A program made the position numbers and the translations under genes. The notes below the pieces were generated by a model that was given only the letters and a program-made list of their open reading frames with translations, did not search any database and was not told the origin of the DNA. From contig NZ_WPCV01000004.1 in NCBI RefSeq assembly GCF_018035235.1, positions 682,001 to 746,000 of the forward strand: a DNA stretch of 64,000 bases. The letters run 5' to 3'. This document shows, piece after piece, positions 46,351 through 57,438 of the stretch (its first letter is position 1; each line of letters begins with the position of its first letter). This stretch comes from Citrobacter sp. On2M (GTDB lineage: Bacteria; Pseudomonadota; Gammaproteobacteria; Enterobacterales; Enterobacteriaceae).

Positions 46351-46540
46351 TTGAATAATTCGGGTTGCAGGACGGCGGCAAGTGAACGACAAATTCGTCA
46401 GGAACGAATTTGAACAACCGAAGGTTGCCTTCGGTCAGGGACATGGATGTCCCTGATTCACCTCGATGAGCTTACTGTAGTAAGCGATTCGAGTGAGAGA
46501 GCGTAGCCAACACACCTGCAACTTGAAGTATGACGGGTAT
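46351..46540. repeat. ERIC element carrying an internal insertion of about 70 bp
   Basis: Both ERIC ends are present: TTCGGGTTGCAGGACGGCGG at the left, and GCGTAGCCAACACACCTGCA with TTGAAGTATGACGGGTAT at the right. Between CAAGTGAACGA and the partial dyad TTCACCTCGATGAGCTTACT lies an extra segment of roughly 70 bp with its own small hairpins (CAAATTCGTCAGGAACGAATTTG; AACCGAAGGTTGCC; AGGGACATGGATGTCCCT). Confidence 0.75.
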
Positions 46541-46547
46541 CTTCAGG

Positions 46548-46576
46548 CAAAAAAAAGAGCGACCAGAGTCGCTCTT
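46548..46576 (-). terminator. Rho-independent terminator of gapA
   Basis: AAGAGCGAC / GTCGCTCTT stem with a short loop is followed on the minus strand by a run of eight T, 24 bp after the gapA stop. Confidence 0.93.
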
Positions 46577-46599
46577 ACAGATTACTGTTTCATCTCAAC

Positions 46600-47936
<1,337 letters not shown>

Positions 47937-48350
47937 ATGGCTAATCAACCTTCTCCAGAAGAACTGAAAAAAAATTTAACCGAAATGCAGTTCTACGTGA
48001 CGCAGAATCACGGGACAGAACCGCCATTTACCGGGCGTTTGCTGCATAACAAGCGTGACGGCATCTACCATTGTCTGATCTGCGACAAACCGCTATTTCG
48101 TTCCGAGACAAAATATGACTCTGGTTGCGGCTGGCCCAGCTTTTACGAGCCCGTCAGTGAAGAGGCTATCCGTTACATAAAAGATACGTCACATGGCATG
48201 CAGCGCATTGAAATTCGCTGTGGTAACTGTGATGCGCACCTCGGACACGTCTTTCCGGATGGCCCTAAACCTACCGGTGAACGTTACTGCGTTAACTCAG
48301 CGTCTTTGAACTTCACCGATGGTGAAAACGGTGAGCAAACCAAGGGCTGA
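47937..48350 (+). CDS. msrB: Peptide-methionine (R)-S-oxide reductase MsrB
   Basis: A 137-residue enzyme that reduces methionine-R-sulfoxide in proteins. Zinc cysteines are C46 and C49 (CLIC) plus the pair in [11 protein letters not shown], and the catalytic Cys is in RYCVNSASL. Length equals E. coli MsrB. I chose [12 protein letters not shown]; the frame extends 10 codons upstream without homology. Confidence 0.96.
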   Translation: MANQPSPEELKKNLTEMQFYVTQNHGTEPPFTGRLLHNKRDGIYHCLICDKPLFRSETKYDSGCGWPSFYEPVSEEAIRYIKDTSHGMQRIEIRCGNCDAHLGHVFPDGPKPTGERYCVNSASLNFTDGENGEQTKG

Positions 48351-48392
48351 GGAAACGATTCAGCAAATTATTCTACGAAGAGTGGATTTAAC

Positions 48393-48668
48393 ATGAATCT
48401 TGATGAGATGATCAACAGCATGACGCCGGAAGTTTATCAGCGCTTATCTACAGCCGTTGAACTCGGAAAATGGCCGGATGGCGTCGCGCTAACGGCAGAA
48501 CAAAAAGAGAACAGTTTACAGCTGGTGATGTTATGGCAGGCGCGAAATAATATTGACGCGCAGCATATGACGATTGATACCAATGGTGAGATGGTGATGA
48601 AGAGTAAGCAACAGCTGAAAGTGGAATTTGGTATTATGCCCGAACCGATTGCGACGTTTAAATCCTGA
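48393..48668 (+). CDS. yeaC: YeaC, DUF1315 family protein
   Basis: A 91-residue, acidic, mainly helical cytosolic protein almost identical to E. coli YeaC (MNLDEMINSMTPEVYQRLSTAVELGKWPDG...). Function unknown. It lies 42 bp after msrB on the same strand and is probably co-transcribed. Confidence 0.93.
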   Translation: MNLDEMINSMTPEVYQRLSTAVELGKWPDGVALTAEQKENSLQLVMLWQARNNIDAQHMTIDTNGEMVMKSKQQLKVEFGIMPEPIATFKS

Positions 48669-48675
48669 TTATCCA

Positions 48676-48701
48676 GGCCCGACAAACATCGGTGTCGGGC
48701 C
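48676..48701. terminator. Hairpin between yeaC and the yajD-like gene
   Basis: GGCCCGACA / TGTCGGGCC is a perfect 9-bp stem with an 8-nt loop between convergent genes. There is no strong U-tract. Confidence 0.65.
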
Positions 48702-48712
48702 CGCAGTTGATG

Positions 48713-49057
48713 TTATTTCTTATTCATCATCGCCTTCAGATCGGCAAACGGATTATATTTCGCCTCGCCGACGTCTTTCTGCGCATCTTCCCCTGCCACT
48801 ACAGTAGAACCATACTGATCCACCTCAGTATATTTCGAATGCTCATGATCGTGGCAATACAGGCATAGCATCTCCCAGTTGCTACCATCTTCCGGGTTAT
48901 TGGAGTGATCGTGATCGATGTGATGTACCGTCAGCTCGCGCAGATTGGAATACACGAACTCACGTGAACAACGTCCGCAAACCCAGGGGAAGAGTTTTAG
49001 CGCCTTTTCCCGGTATCCGACTTCCAGACGGGCGTAATTTTTAGGGATAAAAGCCAT
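48713..49057 (-). CDS. yajD: HNH nuclease-family protein YajD
   Basis: A 114-residue protein with a zinc-binding HNH domain: CGRCSREF, LTVHHIDHDHSNNPEDGSNWEMLCLYCHDHEH. The family's basic ends (YREKALKLFPW; FADLKAMMNKK) are present. It closely matches E. coli YajD, which lies near tsx rather than beside yeaC, so the location differs. No DNA cleavage activity has been shown for YajD that I know of. Confidence 0.9.
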   Translation of the reverse strand: MAFIPKNYARLEVGYREKALKLFPWVCGRCSREFVYSNLRELTVHHIDHDHSNNPEDGSNWEMLCLYCHDHEHSKYTEVDQYGSTVVAGEDAQKDVGEAKYNPFADLKAMMNKK

Positions 49058-49151
49058 AAAAGCGCATGCCTCCAGTAGATAATGAAGAGCTGCGCCAAAA
49101 GCTGGCGCAGCAGAATGGGCTAATCATAACCTATTGTGTCAGGCGTTGGGA

Positions 49152-49830
49152 TCAGTGTTTGATGCCTAGTGAATCGGCTAACTGCCTCGCCAATTGATTA
49201 TTGTCATCTGCGCCGTACTCCCAGAACATGGCGCCTCCCAACCCTTTGCTTTTGATGTAGTCGGCTTTTATCGCCACCGAACGCGGATTTTCATAGGAGA
49301 GGGCAAAGAGTGTTTTTCCATCCGCAGACTGCACCGACAGCCACGGCACTTTTGCTTCATCATCCCAGTGCTGGCTAAAGCGTTTTTGCGGATCGTTGAT
49401 CAACTTCGCCACAATATCGTTGTACTTCACATAGGTATCTTTGCTCAGATCGACGCCCAGTGATTTGAACAACTCAATTTGCGCTGGCCCAAAATAGGGC
49501 TGGGTAGCCGGGTTTTTCTGCGCGTCAGGTTTGCTCCAGTCAATGCCTGGCTCAATGGCGCGTTTTGGTACGCGTCCATAAAAGCCAATGCCCAGATTCA
49601 TTTGGCTCGGTTTCAGACCGGCTGCGAGATAGTTACTGACTACAAAATCGGCGCTGTACTTATCCGCCGCCGCGACCGTCGGCCATTGCGTCGAATTATA
49701 CAGGTTCGAGTTAAAATACTGGGTGCCGTAAGCCATGTCATAGGTCATCAGGTTGATGTAATCGAGCGATGGCGCAATGGCTTTCACATCTACCCAGCTT
49801 TTCGGACTTTCCGCATTCGCACCCACGGCA
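49152..49830 (-). pseudogene. Truncated GH18 chitinase (C-terminal part only)
   Basis: The frame begins abruptly at HAVGANAESPKSWVDVKAIAPSLDYINLMTYDMAYGT. It contains the later GH18 barrel strands (NLMTYD; NLGIGFYGR; ALSYENPRSVAIKADYIKSKGLGGAMFWEYGADD) and a normal end. The catalytic DGxDxDxE strand, the signal peptide and all upstream parts are missing. The sequence before it (49831-49913) does not continue the fold in any minus-strand frame. It is therefore a deletion remnant, unlikely to be active. Confidence 0.82.
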
Positions 49831-49913
49831 TGTTGGTGAAGAGACAAGCTGTTTGGGCAGGTGTTATTGGTTGGAAATTACGCCACCAAATGGGGCTGCG
49901 AGTCTCTTTTTTG

Positions 49914-49949
49914 GCCTACAGATTTGCAGAAATGCGCAAATCTGTAGGC
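49914..49949. repeat. Perfect 14-bp inverted repeat at the deletion junction
   Basis: GCCTACAGATTTGC (49914-49927) and GCAAATCTGTAGGC (49936-49949) flank an 8-nt loop. It lies between the chitinase remnant and the pncA stop. A T-run lies before it on the plus strand, i.e. an A-run follows it on the minus strand, so it is not an intrinsic terminator for pncA. Confidence 0.75.
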
Positions 49950-49967
49950 TGGAGGAGGCGTTTAAAA

Positions 49968-50615
49968 TTATTTGTGCTGGGTTTCCAGCCAGTCATCAAG
50001 TGTATACAGCGTTGCGCCCGCCGCCGCCATATCTATAAAGGCGTTTGCACTGTCCTGGGGTTGAATATTAACGCCACGGCAACCGTCGGTAATAACGCTG
50101 ACGGTATAACCCAAGTCGAGCGCATCGAGAACGGTAAATTTGACGCAATAATCAGTTGCCAGCCCCATGATGATGAGGTCGGTAATATGATGTTGCTGTA
50201 GCCACGCATTCAGTGCTGTAGCCTGGCGACGACCGTTATCAAAAAACGCACTGTAACTGTCGACCAGCGGGTTCTCGCCCTTGGTAAAGGTTTGAGTTAT
50301 TGCCCGCTGGTTCAGCAGTGGATGCAGGGTTGCACCTTCGCTGTGCTGTACGCAATGGTCAGGCCAGAAGGTTTGCGCGAGGCCATCGAGTTGTCCCTGA
50401 CTGTAGGGGGCAACCTGATGCTGACTGGCAAAGCTGCCGTGATGAGCCGGGTGCCAGTCCAGGCTGGCAACGACGGTGTCACCGCGTATGGCACACCAGT
50501 CAATCAGACGGTTGGCAATATCAATTGTGCTGTCGCCTTGCGGAACGGCGAGCGCACCACCGGCACAAAAGTCATTTTGTAAATCGACCAACAGTAAGGC
50601 TCGGGTCATGGGCAT
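49968..50615 (-). CDS. pncA: Nicotinamidase PncA
   Basis: A 215-residue amidase that converts nicotinamide to nicotinate in NAD salvage, and also activates pyrazinamide. The Asp-Lys-Cys triad lies in LLLVDLQNDFC, TFTKGENP and GLATDYCVKFT. Metal-binding DWHPAHHGSFA is present. A second ATG two codons in has better spacing from GGAG and may be the true start. It follows ansA by 8 bp, and the two are probably one operon. Confidence 0.95.
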   Translation of the reverse strand: MPMTRALLLVDLQNDFCAGGALAVPQGDSTIDIANRLIDWCAIRGDTVVASLDWHPAHHGSFASQHQVAPYSQGQLDGLAQTFWPDHCVQHSEGATLHPLLNQRAITQTFTKGENPLVDSYSAFFDNGRRQATALNAWLQQHHITDLIIMGLATDYCVKFTVLDALDLGYTVSVITDGCRGVNIQPQDSANAFIDMAAAGATLYTLDDWLETQHK

Positions 50616-50623
50616 AAACTCCT

Positions 50624-51640
50624 TTATTCGTCCGGGGTAAGCTCACCGCGCAGATTTTGCGTCATTGCTTCACGAATGGTCTGCGTATCCAGTCCCTGAC
50701 TCAGTAAATAGTGCAATTTGGTGAGCGTGGCTTCGACCGTCATATCCGCGCCGCCAATCACACCCGCATGTGCCAGGGCATTCCCCGTCGCATAGCCCCC
50801 CATATTTACCTTGCCGGACATGCACTGGGTCAGGTTAACCACCACAATGCCACGTGAGCTCGCATCTTCAAGTTCTTGCAGAAACTCTTTATTTTGCGGC
50901 GCATTGCCCACGCCGTAAGAACGCAGAATTAACGCTTTTACCGGCTGGCGCAGGAAGTTTCGCACCACATCAGCGGAGATACCGGGGTAAATGGTGACCA
51001 CGCCAATCGGTTGTGGCGTAATAGGGTGCACAATCAGTTCGCCGGTGCCATGTGGTGCAGGCGGTGTCCCCAGGCGACGAATGTGGATCCCTGCCTCCAG
51101 CAGCGGTGCAAGGTTGGGTGAGGCAAAGGCGTCAAAACCATCGGCGTGCGCTTTAGTGGTACGGTTGCCACGAAATAGTCGATTGTTGAAAAACAGAGTC
51201 ACTTCATTAATCGGATAATTTGCCGCAACGTACAGCGCATTGAGCAGGTTGATTTGCCCGTCTGAGCGTAGCTCGGCTAACGGTATTTGTGACCCTGTCA
51301 CAATTACGGGCTTACCCAGATTTTCCAGCATAAAAGAGAGCGCCGAAGCCGTAAACGCCATGGTGTCGGTGCCGTGCAGAATAACAAAGCCATCATAATC
51401 GTCGTAGTGCGCTTTAATGTCTTCCGCAATATGCTGCCAGTCTTCCGGTGTCATATCGGAGGAATCCATCAGCGGGGCGTATTCGTGGATGGTGAAGTCT
51501 GGCATCTCCGGACGGTGGAATTCAGGCATCAATGCCAGCTGGCGCTGCAGGTGACCGGAAACGGGAATATAACCCTGTTCTGAGCGCTGCATACCAATGG
51601 TACCGCCGGTATAGGCAACGTAAATTGATTTTTTCTGCAT
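50624..51640 (-). CDS. ansA: Cytoplasmic L-asparaginase I
   Basis: A 338-residue type I asparaginase lacking a signal peptide. The nucleophile motif YTGGTIGM carries Thr14, and the second catalytic motif is VILHGTDTMAFTAS. It hydrolyses asparagine to aspartate and ammonia. Length equals E. coli AnsA. It is downstream of sppA and upstream of pncA on the same strand. Confidence 0.96.
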   Translation of the reverse strand: MQKKSIYVAYTGGTIGMQRSEQGYIPVSGHLQRQLALMPEFHRPEMPDFTIHEYAPLMDSSDMTPEDWQHIAEDIKAHYDDYDGFVILHGTDTMAFTASALSFMLENLGKPVIVTGSQIPLAELRSDGQINLLNALYVAANYPINEVTLFFNNRLFRGNRTTKAHADGFDAFASPNLAPLLEAGIHIRRLGTPPAPHGTGELIVHPITPQPIGVVTIYPGISADVVRNFLRQPVKALILRSYGVGNAPQNKEFLQELEDASSRGIVVVNLTQCMSGKVNMGGYATGNALAHAGVIGGADMTVEATLTKLHYLLSQGLDTQTIREAMTQNLRGELTPDE

Positions 51641-51658
51641 GACTTTTCTTCTGTCTCA

Positions 51659-51689
51659 AAGAAAACCCCTCTTCATCCCGAAGAGGGGT
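51659..51689 (-). terminator. Terminator of sppA
   Basis: ACCCCTCTT / AAGAGGGGT stem with a 7-nt loop, followed on the minus strand by TTTTCTTT, just past the sppA stop. Confidence 0.85.
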
Positions 51690-51695
51690 CAATAG

Positions 51696-53552
51696 TTAGC
51701 GAACGTTGGCGCAGGTCAGGCAAAACGCATAGCGGTTTTGCGGATCGTTGAATGCGGCCAGCTTATCGCTTTCGGCTTTTACTGCACTGGCCGCAGAGGC
51801 CAGCGGTGGCGGGAGCATAGCCTGTATGGTGTCAGGTAACATGGCACGAACGGAGCCTGACATGCTGTTCATCACCATATCAACGAATGTTGGTTCGTCC
51901 TGATAATACTCAATGTGCCACTGTTTCAGTTTGCCAAGCTCAGCCGCTTTCGCGATGGCGTCGTCAAAATCACCGAGGCTATCTACCAGACCGTTGGCCT
52001 TCGCATCCTGACCGGTCCAGACGTGGCCCTGGGCGATTTTGTCAATCTGCTCAGGCGTTGTCTTACGCGCATCTGCGACCAGCGTGATAAAGCGCTTGTA
52101 GCCGTTCTCAATGCTCAGTTGCATCATCTGCTGCACTTCCGGCGGTAATGCTTTGGTGACGGAGATATCGGCCAGCGGGGAGGTCGCTACGCCGTCAGTA
52201 TGTACGCCGATAAAGTCCAGGCTATTTTCAACGGTATTGATCACACCAAAGATGCCGATTGAACCGGTCAGAGTGCTGGGGTTCGCCACAATGTAGTTGG
52301 CTGGCGTGGAGATCCAGTACCCACCGGAGGCTGCCATGCCGCCCATGGACACCACAACCGGTTTACCCGCCGCTTTTGCCGCAGCCAGCTCAGCACGGAT
52401 CACTTCAGAGGCGCTCACGCTGCCACCAGGGCTGTTAACGCGCAGAACAATGGCTTTCACTTTCGGATCAAGACGCGCTTCACGGATTTGTGCGGCAGTG
52501 GTGTCACCGCCCACATTCCCAGGCGTTTCTTCACCGTCCATAATCGCGCCATTGGCGAAGATAACGCCAATACTGTCGCCAGTGTCGGCCGGGGTTTTCA
52601 GCGTGTAATCGTAATAGCTGATGGCGCGGTAGTTTTTATCCGCTTTGCTCCAGCCAAACTGTTTGGTCAGCATTTTTTCGACTTCAGCGCTGGAGGCGAG
52701 TGCATCCACCAGTTTGTTGTCGAGCGCATATTTCGCGGTATCACCATCGACTTTCGTCAAACCGTCCAGCATGGCCTGCGCGCCGGGGAACACCTGTTGC
52801 GCAGGGATTTGGCGGTTGGCGGCGACCGTGTCGAGATAGTTCTGCCACAGCTCACCGATCCAGCGGCTGTCTGCTTCACGCGCGGCAGGAGACATATCAT
52901 CGCGGATAAATGGCTCGACGGCAGACTTATAGGTTCCGACGCGGAACACGTGTGTGGAAACTTTCAGCTTGTCGAGCAAGGATTTGTAGTACAGGCCGTT
53001 GGTGGCAAAGCCGTGCAGATCAACGGAACCTTGTGGAGAGAGGTAAATTTTGTTGGCAAAACTGGCGAGATAATACTGCCCCTGGCTGAAGTTATCGCCC
53101 ACGGCAAAGACCGGTTTACCGCTATCGCGGAATTCCCGTAGCGCTTTGCCGATATACTGCATGGACGGCTGATCGGCCCCGGCAAAGTTTTTCAGGTCCA
53201 TCACGATACCGGTGATGTTGCGGTCATCTTTCGCCTGGCGAATGGTATTCACGATATCGAACAGGGAGTTTTCCTGCAGACGATCGGAACTGGCGCCAAA
53301 CAACTGACGGCCAATAACGCTTAAGCGACTGGTACTCGAGGGCTTATCAACAATCACGCCCGAGATATCCAGCAGCAGTGCGCCTCGCTCAGCATGTTCG
53401 CTGGTGTTGCTGCTACTGACCTGCATCCAGATGCCCACACCAACCAGCACCAAAAAGATGAAGAACAGGTTAAGCACAAATTCACGGACGAAATTGAGTA
53501 ATCGCCATGTCCATTTAAAAAATCCGGCAATAAATCGCCACAGGGTTCGCAT
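51696..53552 (-). CDS. sppA: Signal peptide peptidase SppA (protease IV)
   Basis: A 618-residue inner-membrane serine/lysine protease, the E. coli length. An N-terminal anchor ([21 protein letters not shown]) is followed by two tandem S49 domains. The first holds the catalytic Lys region ([23 protein letters not shown]), the second the nucleophile in [15 protein letters not shown]. It degrades cleaved signal peptides on the periplasmic side as a tetramer. Confidence 0.97.
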   Translation of the reverse strand: MRTLWRFIAGFFKWTWRLLNFVREFVLNLFFIFLVLVGVGIWMQVSSSNTSEHAERGALLLDISGVIVDKPSSTSRLSVIGRQLFGASSDRLQENSLFDIVNTIRQAKDDRNITGIVMDLKNFAGADQPSMQYIGKALREFRDSGKPVFAVGDNFSQGQYYLASFANKIYLSPQGSVDLHGFATNGLYYKSLLDKLKVSTHVFRVGTYKSAVEPFIRDDMSPAAREADSRWIGELWQNYLDTVAANRQIPAQQVFPGAQAMLDGLTKVDGDTAKYALDNKLVDALASSAEVEKMLTKQFGWSKADKNYRAISYYDYTLKTPADTGDSIGVIFANGAIMDGEETPGNVGGDTTAAQIREARLDPKVKAIVLRVNSPGGSVSASEVIRAELAAAKAAGKPVVVSMGGMAASGGYWISTPANYIVANPSTLTGSIGIFGVINTVENSLDFIGVHTDGVATSPLADISVTKALPPEVQQMMQLSIENGYKRFITLVADARKTTPEQIDKIAQGHVWTGQDAKANGLVDSLGDFDDAIAKAAELGKLKQWHIEYYQDEPTFVDMVMNSMSGSVRAMLPDTIQAMLPPPLASAASAVKAESDKLAAFNDPQNRYAFCLTCANVR

Positions 53553-53726
53553 GTATTCTCCCTACCGATTAACAACACGCCACCCGAAATTCCGGAGAAA
53601 GGCGTTAAGATGAGGCTATCGTAATGACCCGACAGGCACTTGTCAGCAGGAATCGCCGCCTGTGCTGTAACAAAATCCGCTCACGTGTTAATTTTGTGAA
53701 CAAATTTCATTGTTGGAGTTAAGCAA

Positions 53727-54278
53727 ATGGATGCACTCGAATTACTTATCACCCGTCGTAGCGCTTCTCGTCTCGTCGAGCCAGCCCCGACAGGAGAGCA
53801 ACTGCAAAATATTCTGCGGGCGGGAATGCGCGCCCCGGACCACAAAACGCTGCAACCGTGGCAATTCTATGTCATTGAGGGAGAAGGGCGTGAACGCTTT
53901 AGCGCCGTACTTGAGAAAGGCGCGATTGCCGCAGGTAGCGATGAAAAAGCTCAGGAAAAAGCGCGCAGCGCACCGTTTCGCGCGCCGCTGATTATTACCG
54001 TGGTGGCGAAATGTGAAGAAAACGACAAGGTTCCGCTGTGGGAACAGGAAATGTCTGCCGGTTGTGCAGTAATGGCCATGCAGATGGCGGCAGTTGCCCA
54101 GGGCTTTGGCGGTATCTGGCGCAGCGGTGCATTAACCGAAAGTGCGGTTGTTCGCGAAGCATTCGACTGTCGTCCACAGGATAAAATCGTCGGTTTCCTC
54201 TATCTGGGCACACCGCAGCTCAAAGCCTCCACGACGATTAACCTGGCCGATCCGAGCGCATTCGTCCGTTATTTCTGA
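53727..54278 (+). CDS. ydjA: Nitroreductase-family flavoprotein YdjA
   Basis: A 183-residue FMN-binding oxidoreductase. It has the minimal nitroreductase fold with [29 protein letters not shown] and [20 protein letters not shown]. coli YdjA has the same length. The physiological substrate is unknown. A start 17 bp upstream belongs to another frame. It precedes selD by 116 bp, the conserved ydjA-selD-topB order. Confidence 0.95.
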   Translation: MDALELLITRRSASRLVEPAPTGEQLQNILRAGMRAPDHKTLQPWQFYVIEGEGRERFSAVLEKGAIAAGSDEKAQEKARSAPFRAPLIITVVAKCEENDKVPLWEQEMSAGCAVMAMQMAAVAQGFGGIWRSGALTESAVVREAFDCRPQDKIVGFLYLGTPQLKASTTINLADPSAFVRYF

Positions 54279-54394
54279 TAACAACGGCAAAACTGTCTGG
54301 ATTATGAGCAAAGAGACCCGAATTCAGACAGTCACTCTTACCACATCATGGAATGAGCGCTACCATATCCGGATTGCACTGACAGGAGATGTCC

Positions 54395-55438
54395 ATGAGC
54401 GAGCAAGCTATTCGTTTAACGCAATACAGCCACGGAGCCGGTTGCGGTTGTAAAATTTCCCCCAAAGTACTGGAAACCATCCTGCACAGTGAGCAGGCGA
54501 AGTTTGTTGATCCGAACTTACTGGTGGGTAATGAAACACGCGATGACGCGGCGGTATACGATCTGGGGAACGGTACCAGCGTAATCAGTACCACCGATTT
54601 TTTTATGCCGATTGTCGATAATCCGTTTGATTTTGGGCGTATTGCCGCCACTAACGCCATCAGCGATATTTTCGCCATGGGCGGCAAACCGATTATGGCA
54701 ATTGCTATTCTTGGCTGGCCGCTTGATAAGCTGGCGCCGGAAATCGCCCGCGAAGTCACCGAAGGTGGGCGCTTTGCCTGCCGTCAGGCGGGTATCGCGC
54801 TGGCGGGCGGTCACTCTATTGATGCCCCTGAGCCTATCTTTGGTCTGGCGGTAACCGGCATTGTCCCGACCGAACGTGTGAAGAAAAACAGCACCGCCGA
54901 GGCAGGATGCAAACTGTTCTTGACCAAGCCGCTGGGGATTGGCGTCCTGACTACCGCAGAAAAAAAATCACTGCTGAAGGACGAACACAAAGGACTGGCG
55001 ACGGAAGTGATGTGCCAGATGAACATTGCTGGTGCGGCATTCGCCGACATAGACGGCGTGAAAGCCATGACCGACGTTACTGGTTTTGGTCTGCTGGGAC
55101 ATCTGAGTGAGATGTGTCAGGGGGCCGGCATTCAGGCGCAGATCGTCTACCAGGATATTCCTAAGCTTCCCGGTGTTGAAGAGTACATTGCACTGGGCGC
55201 AGTGCCGGGTGGCACCCAGCGTAACTTTGCCAGCTACGGCCACCTGATGGGTGAAATGCCGCAGTCGGTACGCGATCTGCTCTGCGATCCGCAAACCTCC
55301 GGCGGTTTGCTACTGGCGGTAACGCCGGAAGCTGAGGCTGAAGTTAAAGCGGCAGCGGCGCAGTTTGGCATCGACCTCACCGCGATTGGTGAGTTAGTGG
55401 AAGCTCGTGGCGGTCGCGCCATGGTTGAGATCCGTTAA
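54395..55438 (+). CDS. selD: Selenophosphate synthetase SelD
   Basis: A 347-residue ATP-dependent enzyme that makes selenophosphate, the selenium donor for selenocysteine and selenouridine. The glycine-rich HGAGCGCK carries Cys17 and Lys20, and the ATP-binding [24 protein letters not shown] and [14 protein letters not shown] are intact. The start MSEQAIRL is preferred for its 6-base spacing from GGAG. Its presence shows that the host makes selenoproteins, although the FdhF paralogue in this window uses Cys. topB begins 4 bp after its stop. Confidence 0.97.
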   Translation: MSEQAIRLTQYSHGAGCGCKISPKVLETILHSEQAKFVDPNLLVGNETRDDAAVYDLGNGTSVISTTDFFMPIVDNPFDFGRIAATNAISDIFAMGGKPIMAIAILGWPLDKLAPEIAREVTEGGRFACRQAGIALAGGHSIDAPEPIFGLAVTGIVPTERVKKNSTAEAGCKLFLTKPLGIGVLTTAEKKSLLKDEHKGLATEVMCQMNIAGAAFADIDGVKAMTDVTGFGLLGHLSEMCQGAGIQAQIVYQDIPKLPGVEEYIALGAVPGGTQRNFASYGHLMGEMPQSVRDLLCDPQTSGGLLLAVTPEAEAEVKAAAAQFGIDLTAIGELVEARGGRAMVEIR

Positions 55439-55442
55439 CTCG

Positions 55443-57389
55443 ATGCGGTTGTTTATTGCCGAAAAACCGAGTCTGGCGCGCGCTATCGCCGATGTGTTGC
55501 CAAAGCCACATCGCAAAGGTGACGGCTTTATTGAATGCGGAAACGGACAAGTGGTGACCTGGTGCATCGGTCACCTGCTTGAGCAGGCGCAGCCAGACGC
55601 CTACGACAGTCGCTATGCTCGCTGGAGTCTGGTCGATCTGCCGATTGTCCCGGAAAAGTGGCAACTGCAGCCGCGTCCCTCAGTGACCAAGCAACTTAAC
55701 GTCATTAAGCGTTTTTTGCATGAGGCCAGTGAAGTCATTCACGCAGGTGACCCCGATCGTGAGGGGCAACTGCTGGTGGATGAAGTGCTGGATTACCTGC
55801 AACTGGCGCCTGAAAAGCGCCAGCAGGTGCAACGTTGCCTGATTAACGACCTTAACCCGCAGGCTGTGGAGCGGGCTATTGAGCGTCTGCGCGCCAACAG
55901 TGAGTTTATTCCGCTGTGCGTCTCGGCGCTGGCGCGTGCGCGTGCCGACTGGCTGTACGGCATCAATATGACGCGCGCTTACACCATTCTTGGGCGTAAT
56001 GCGGGTTATCAGGGCGTACTTTCGGTCGGACGCGTACAGACGCCAGTGCTCGGCCTGGTGGTGCGTCGCGATGAAGAGATTGAAAACTTTGTCGCCAAAG
56101 ACTTCTTTGAGGTAAAGGCGCATATCGTGACGCCTGCTGATGAGCGGTTTACCGCTATCTGGCAGCCGAGCGAAGCGTGTGAGTCGTATCAGGATGAAGA
56201 AGGGCGCTTGCTGAATCGCACGCTGGCTGAACACGTGGTAAACCGCATTAACGGTCAGCCAGCGATAGTCACCAGCTATAACGATAAACGGGAATCAGAA
56301 TCTGCGCCGCTGCCGTTCTCGCTGTCGGCATTGCAGATTGAAGCGGCGAAACGCTTTGGCTTAAGCGCCCAAAACGTTCTGGATATCTGTCAGAAGCTGT
56401 ATGAAACCCATAAGCTGATTACCTATCCGCGTTCGGATAGCCGCTATCTGCCGGAAGAACACTTTGCCGGACGTCACGCGGTGTTGAACGCGATTAGCGT
56501 TCATGCGCCGGATCTGCTCCCACAACCGGCGGTCAATCCAGATACGCGAAACCGCTGTTGGGACGATAAAAAAGTGGATGCGCACCACGCCATCATTCCT
56601 ACCGCACGCACTTCGTCCATCAACCTGAATGACAACGAAGCGAAAATCTACAACCTGATTGCCCGTCAGTATCTGATGCAATTTTGCGCGGATGCGGTAT
56701 TCAGGAAGTGCGTTATTGAGCTGGATATCGCCAAAGGCAAGTTTGTCGCCAAAGCACGTTTTCTGGCGGAAGCCGGATGGCGCACGCTGCTTGGCAACAA
56801 AGAGCGCGACGAAGATAACGACGGGACGCCGTTGCCGGTGGTGGCAAAAGACGACGAGTTGCTGTGTGAAAAAGGCGAAGTGGTTGAACGCCAGACTCAA
56901 CCGCCACGACACTTTACCGATGCCACGCTACTGTCAGCAATGACCGGGATTGCGCGCTTTGTGCAAGACAAAGATCTGAAAAAGATCCTGCGTGCAACGG
57001 ATGGCCTGGGAACGGAAGCCACACGCGCCGGGATTATCGAGCTGCTGTTTAAACGTGGTTTTCTGGTGAAGAAAGGGCGTTATATCCATTCCACCGATGC
57101 CGGAAAAGCGCTATTTCACTCACTACCTGAAATGGCGACGCGTCCGGATATGACCGCGCACTGGGAATCTATCCTGACCCAAATCAGTGAAAAGCAGTGT
57201 CGTTATCAGGACTTTATGCAACCGTTGGTGGGAACGCTGTATCAGCTTATCGATCAGGCGCGCAGCACACCGGTACGACGCTTTCGTGGAATTGCTGCAC
57301 CGGACGGTGGTGGTGGCGATAAGAAAAAGAGTGCGCCGCGTAAACGCCCGGCGAAAAAAAGCCCGCCATCTGAAGAGGCGGGCGTGTAG
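55443..57389 (+). CDS. topB: DNA topoisomerase III
   Basis: A 648-residue type IA topoisomerase that decatenates replication intermediates, often with RecQ. The TOPRIM domain has [18 protein letters not shown] and the metal-binding [10 protein letters not shown] (100-109). The active-site tyrosine is Tyr328 in [11 protein letters not shown]. The C-terminal end is basic and low-complexity ([16 protein letters not shown]). The 3' end contains the terminator of convergent gdhA on the other strand. Confidence 0.97.
   Translation: MRLFIAEKPSLARAIADVLPKPHRKGDGFIECGNGQVVTWCIGHLLEQAQPDAYDSRYARWSLVDLPIVPEKWQLQPRPSVTKQLNVIKRFLHEASEVIHAGDPDREGQLLVDEVLDYLQLAPEKRQQVQRCLINDLNPQAVERAIERLRANSEFIPLCVSALARARADWLYGINMTRAYTILGRNAGYQGVLSVGRVQTPVLGLVVRRDEEIENFVAKDFFEVKAHIVTPADERFTAIWQPSEACESYQDEEGRLLNRTLAEHVVNRINGQPAIVTSYNDKRESESAPLPFSLSALQIEAAKRFGLSAQNVLDICQKLYETHKLITYPRSDSRYLPEEHFAGRHAVLNAISVHAPDLLPQPAVNPDTRNRCWDDKKVDAHHAIIPTARTSSINLNDNEAKIYNLIARQYLMQFCADAVFRKCVIELDIAKGKFVAKARFLAEAGWRTLLGNKERDEDNDGTPLPVVAKDDELLCEKGEVVERQTQPPRHFTDATLLSAMTGIARFVQDKDLKKILRATDGLGTEATRAGIIELLFKRGFLVKKGRYIHSTDAGKALFHSLPEMATRPDMTAHWESILTQISEKQCRYQDFMQPLVGTLYQLIDQARSTPVRRFRGIAAPDGGGGDKKKSAPRKRPAKKSPPSEEAGV
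57353..57383 (-). terminator. Terminator of gdhA embedded in the topB 3' end
   Basis: GCCCGCC / GGCGGGC stem with a 9-nt loop, followed on the minus strand by TTTTTTT. The whole structure lies inside the last codons of topB, so it is also part of the TopB basic tail. Confidence 0.8.
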
Positions 57390-57395
57390 TTTCCA

Positions 57396-57430
57396 GGTCG
57401 GATAAGGCACGTGTGCCGCATCCGGCGTAC
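57396..57430. repeat. REP element
   Basis: GGTCGGATAAGGCACGTGTG and CCGCATCCGGCGTAC form a REP palindrome between the convergent topB and gdhA genes. Confidence 0.82.
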
Positions 57431-57438
57431 GGAATGAA

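Noticed and set aside
52488..53141. 217-codon frame opposite sppA
   Set aside because: Shadow of sppA; composition follows its codon pattern.
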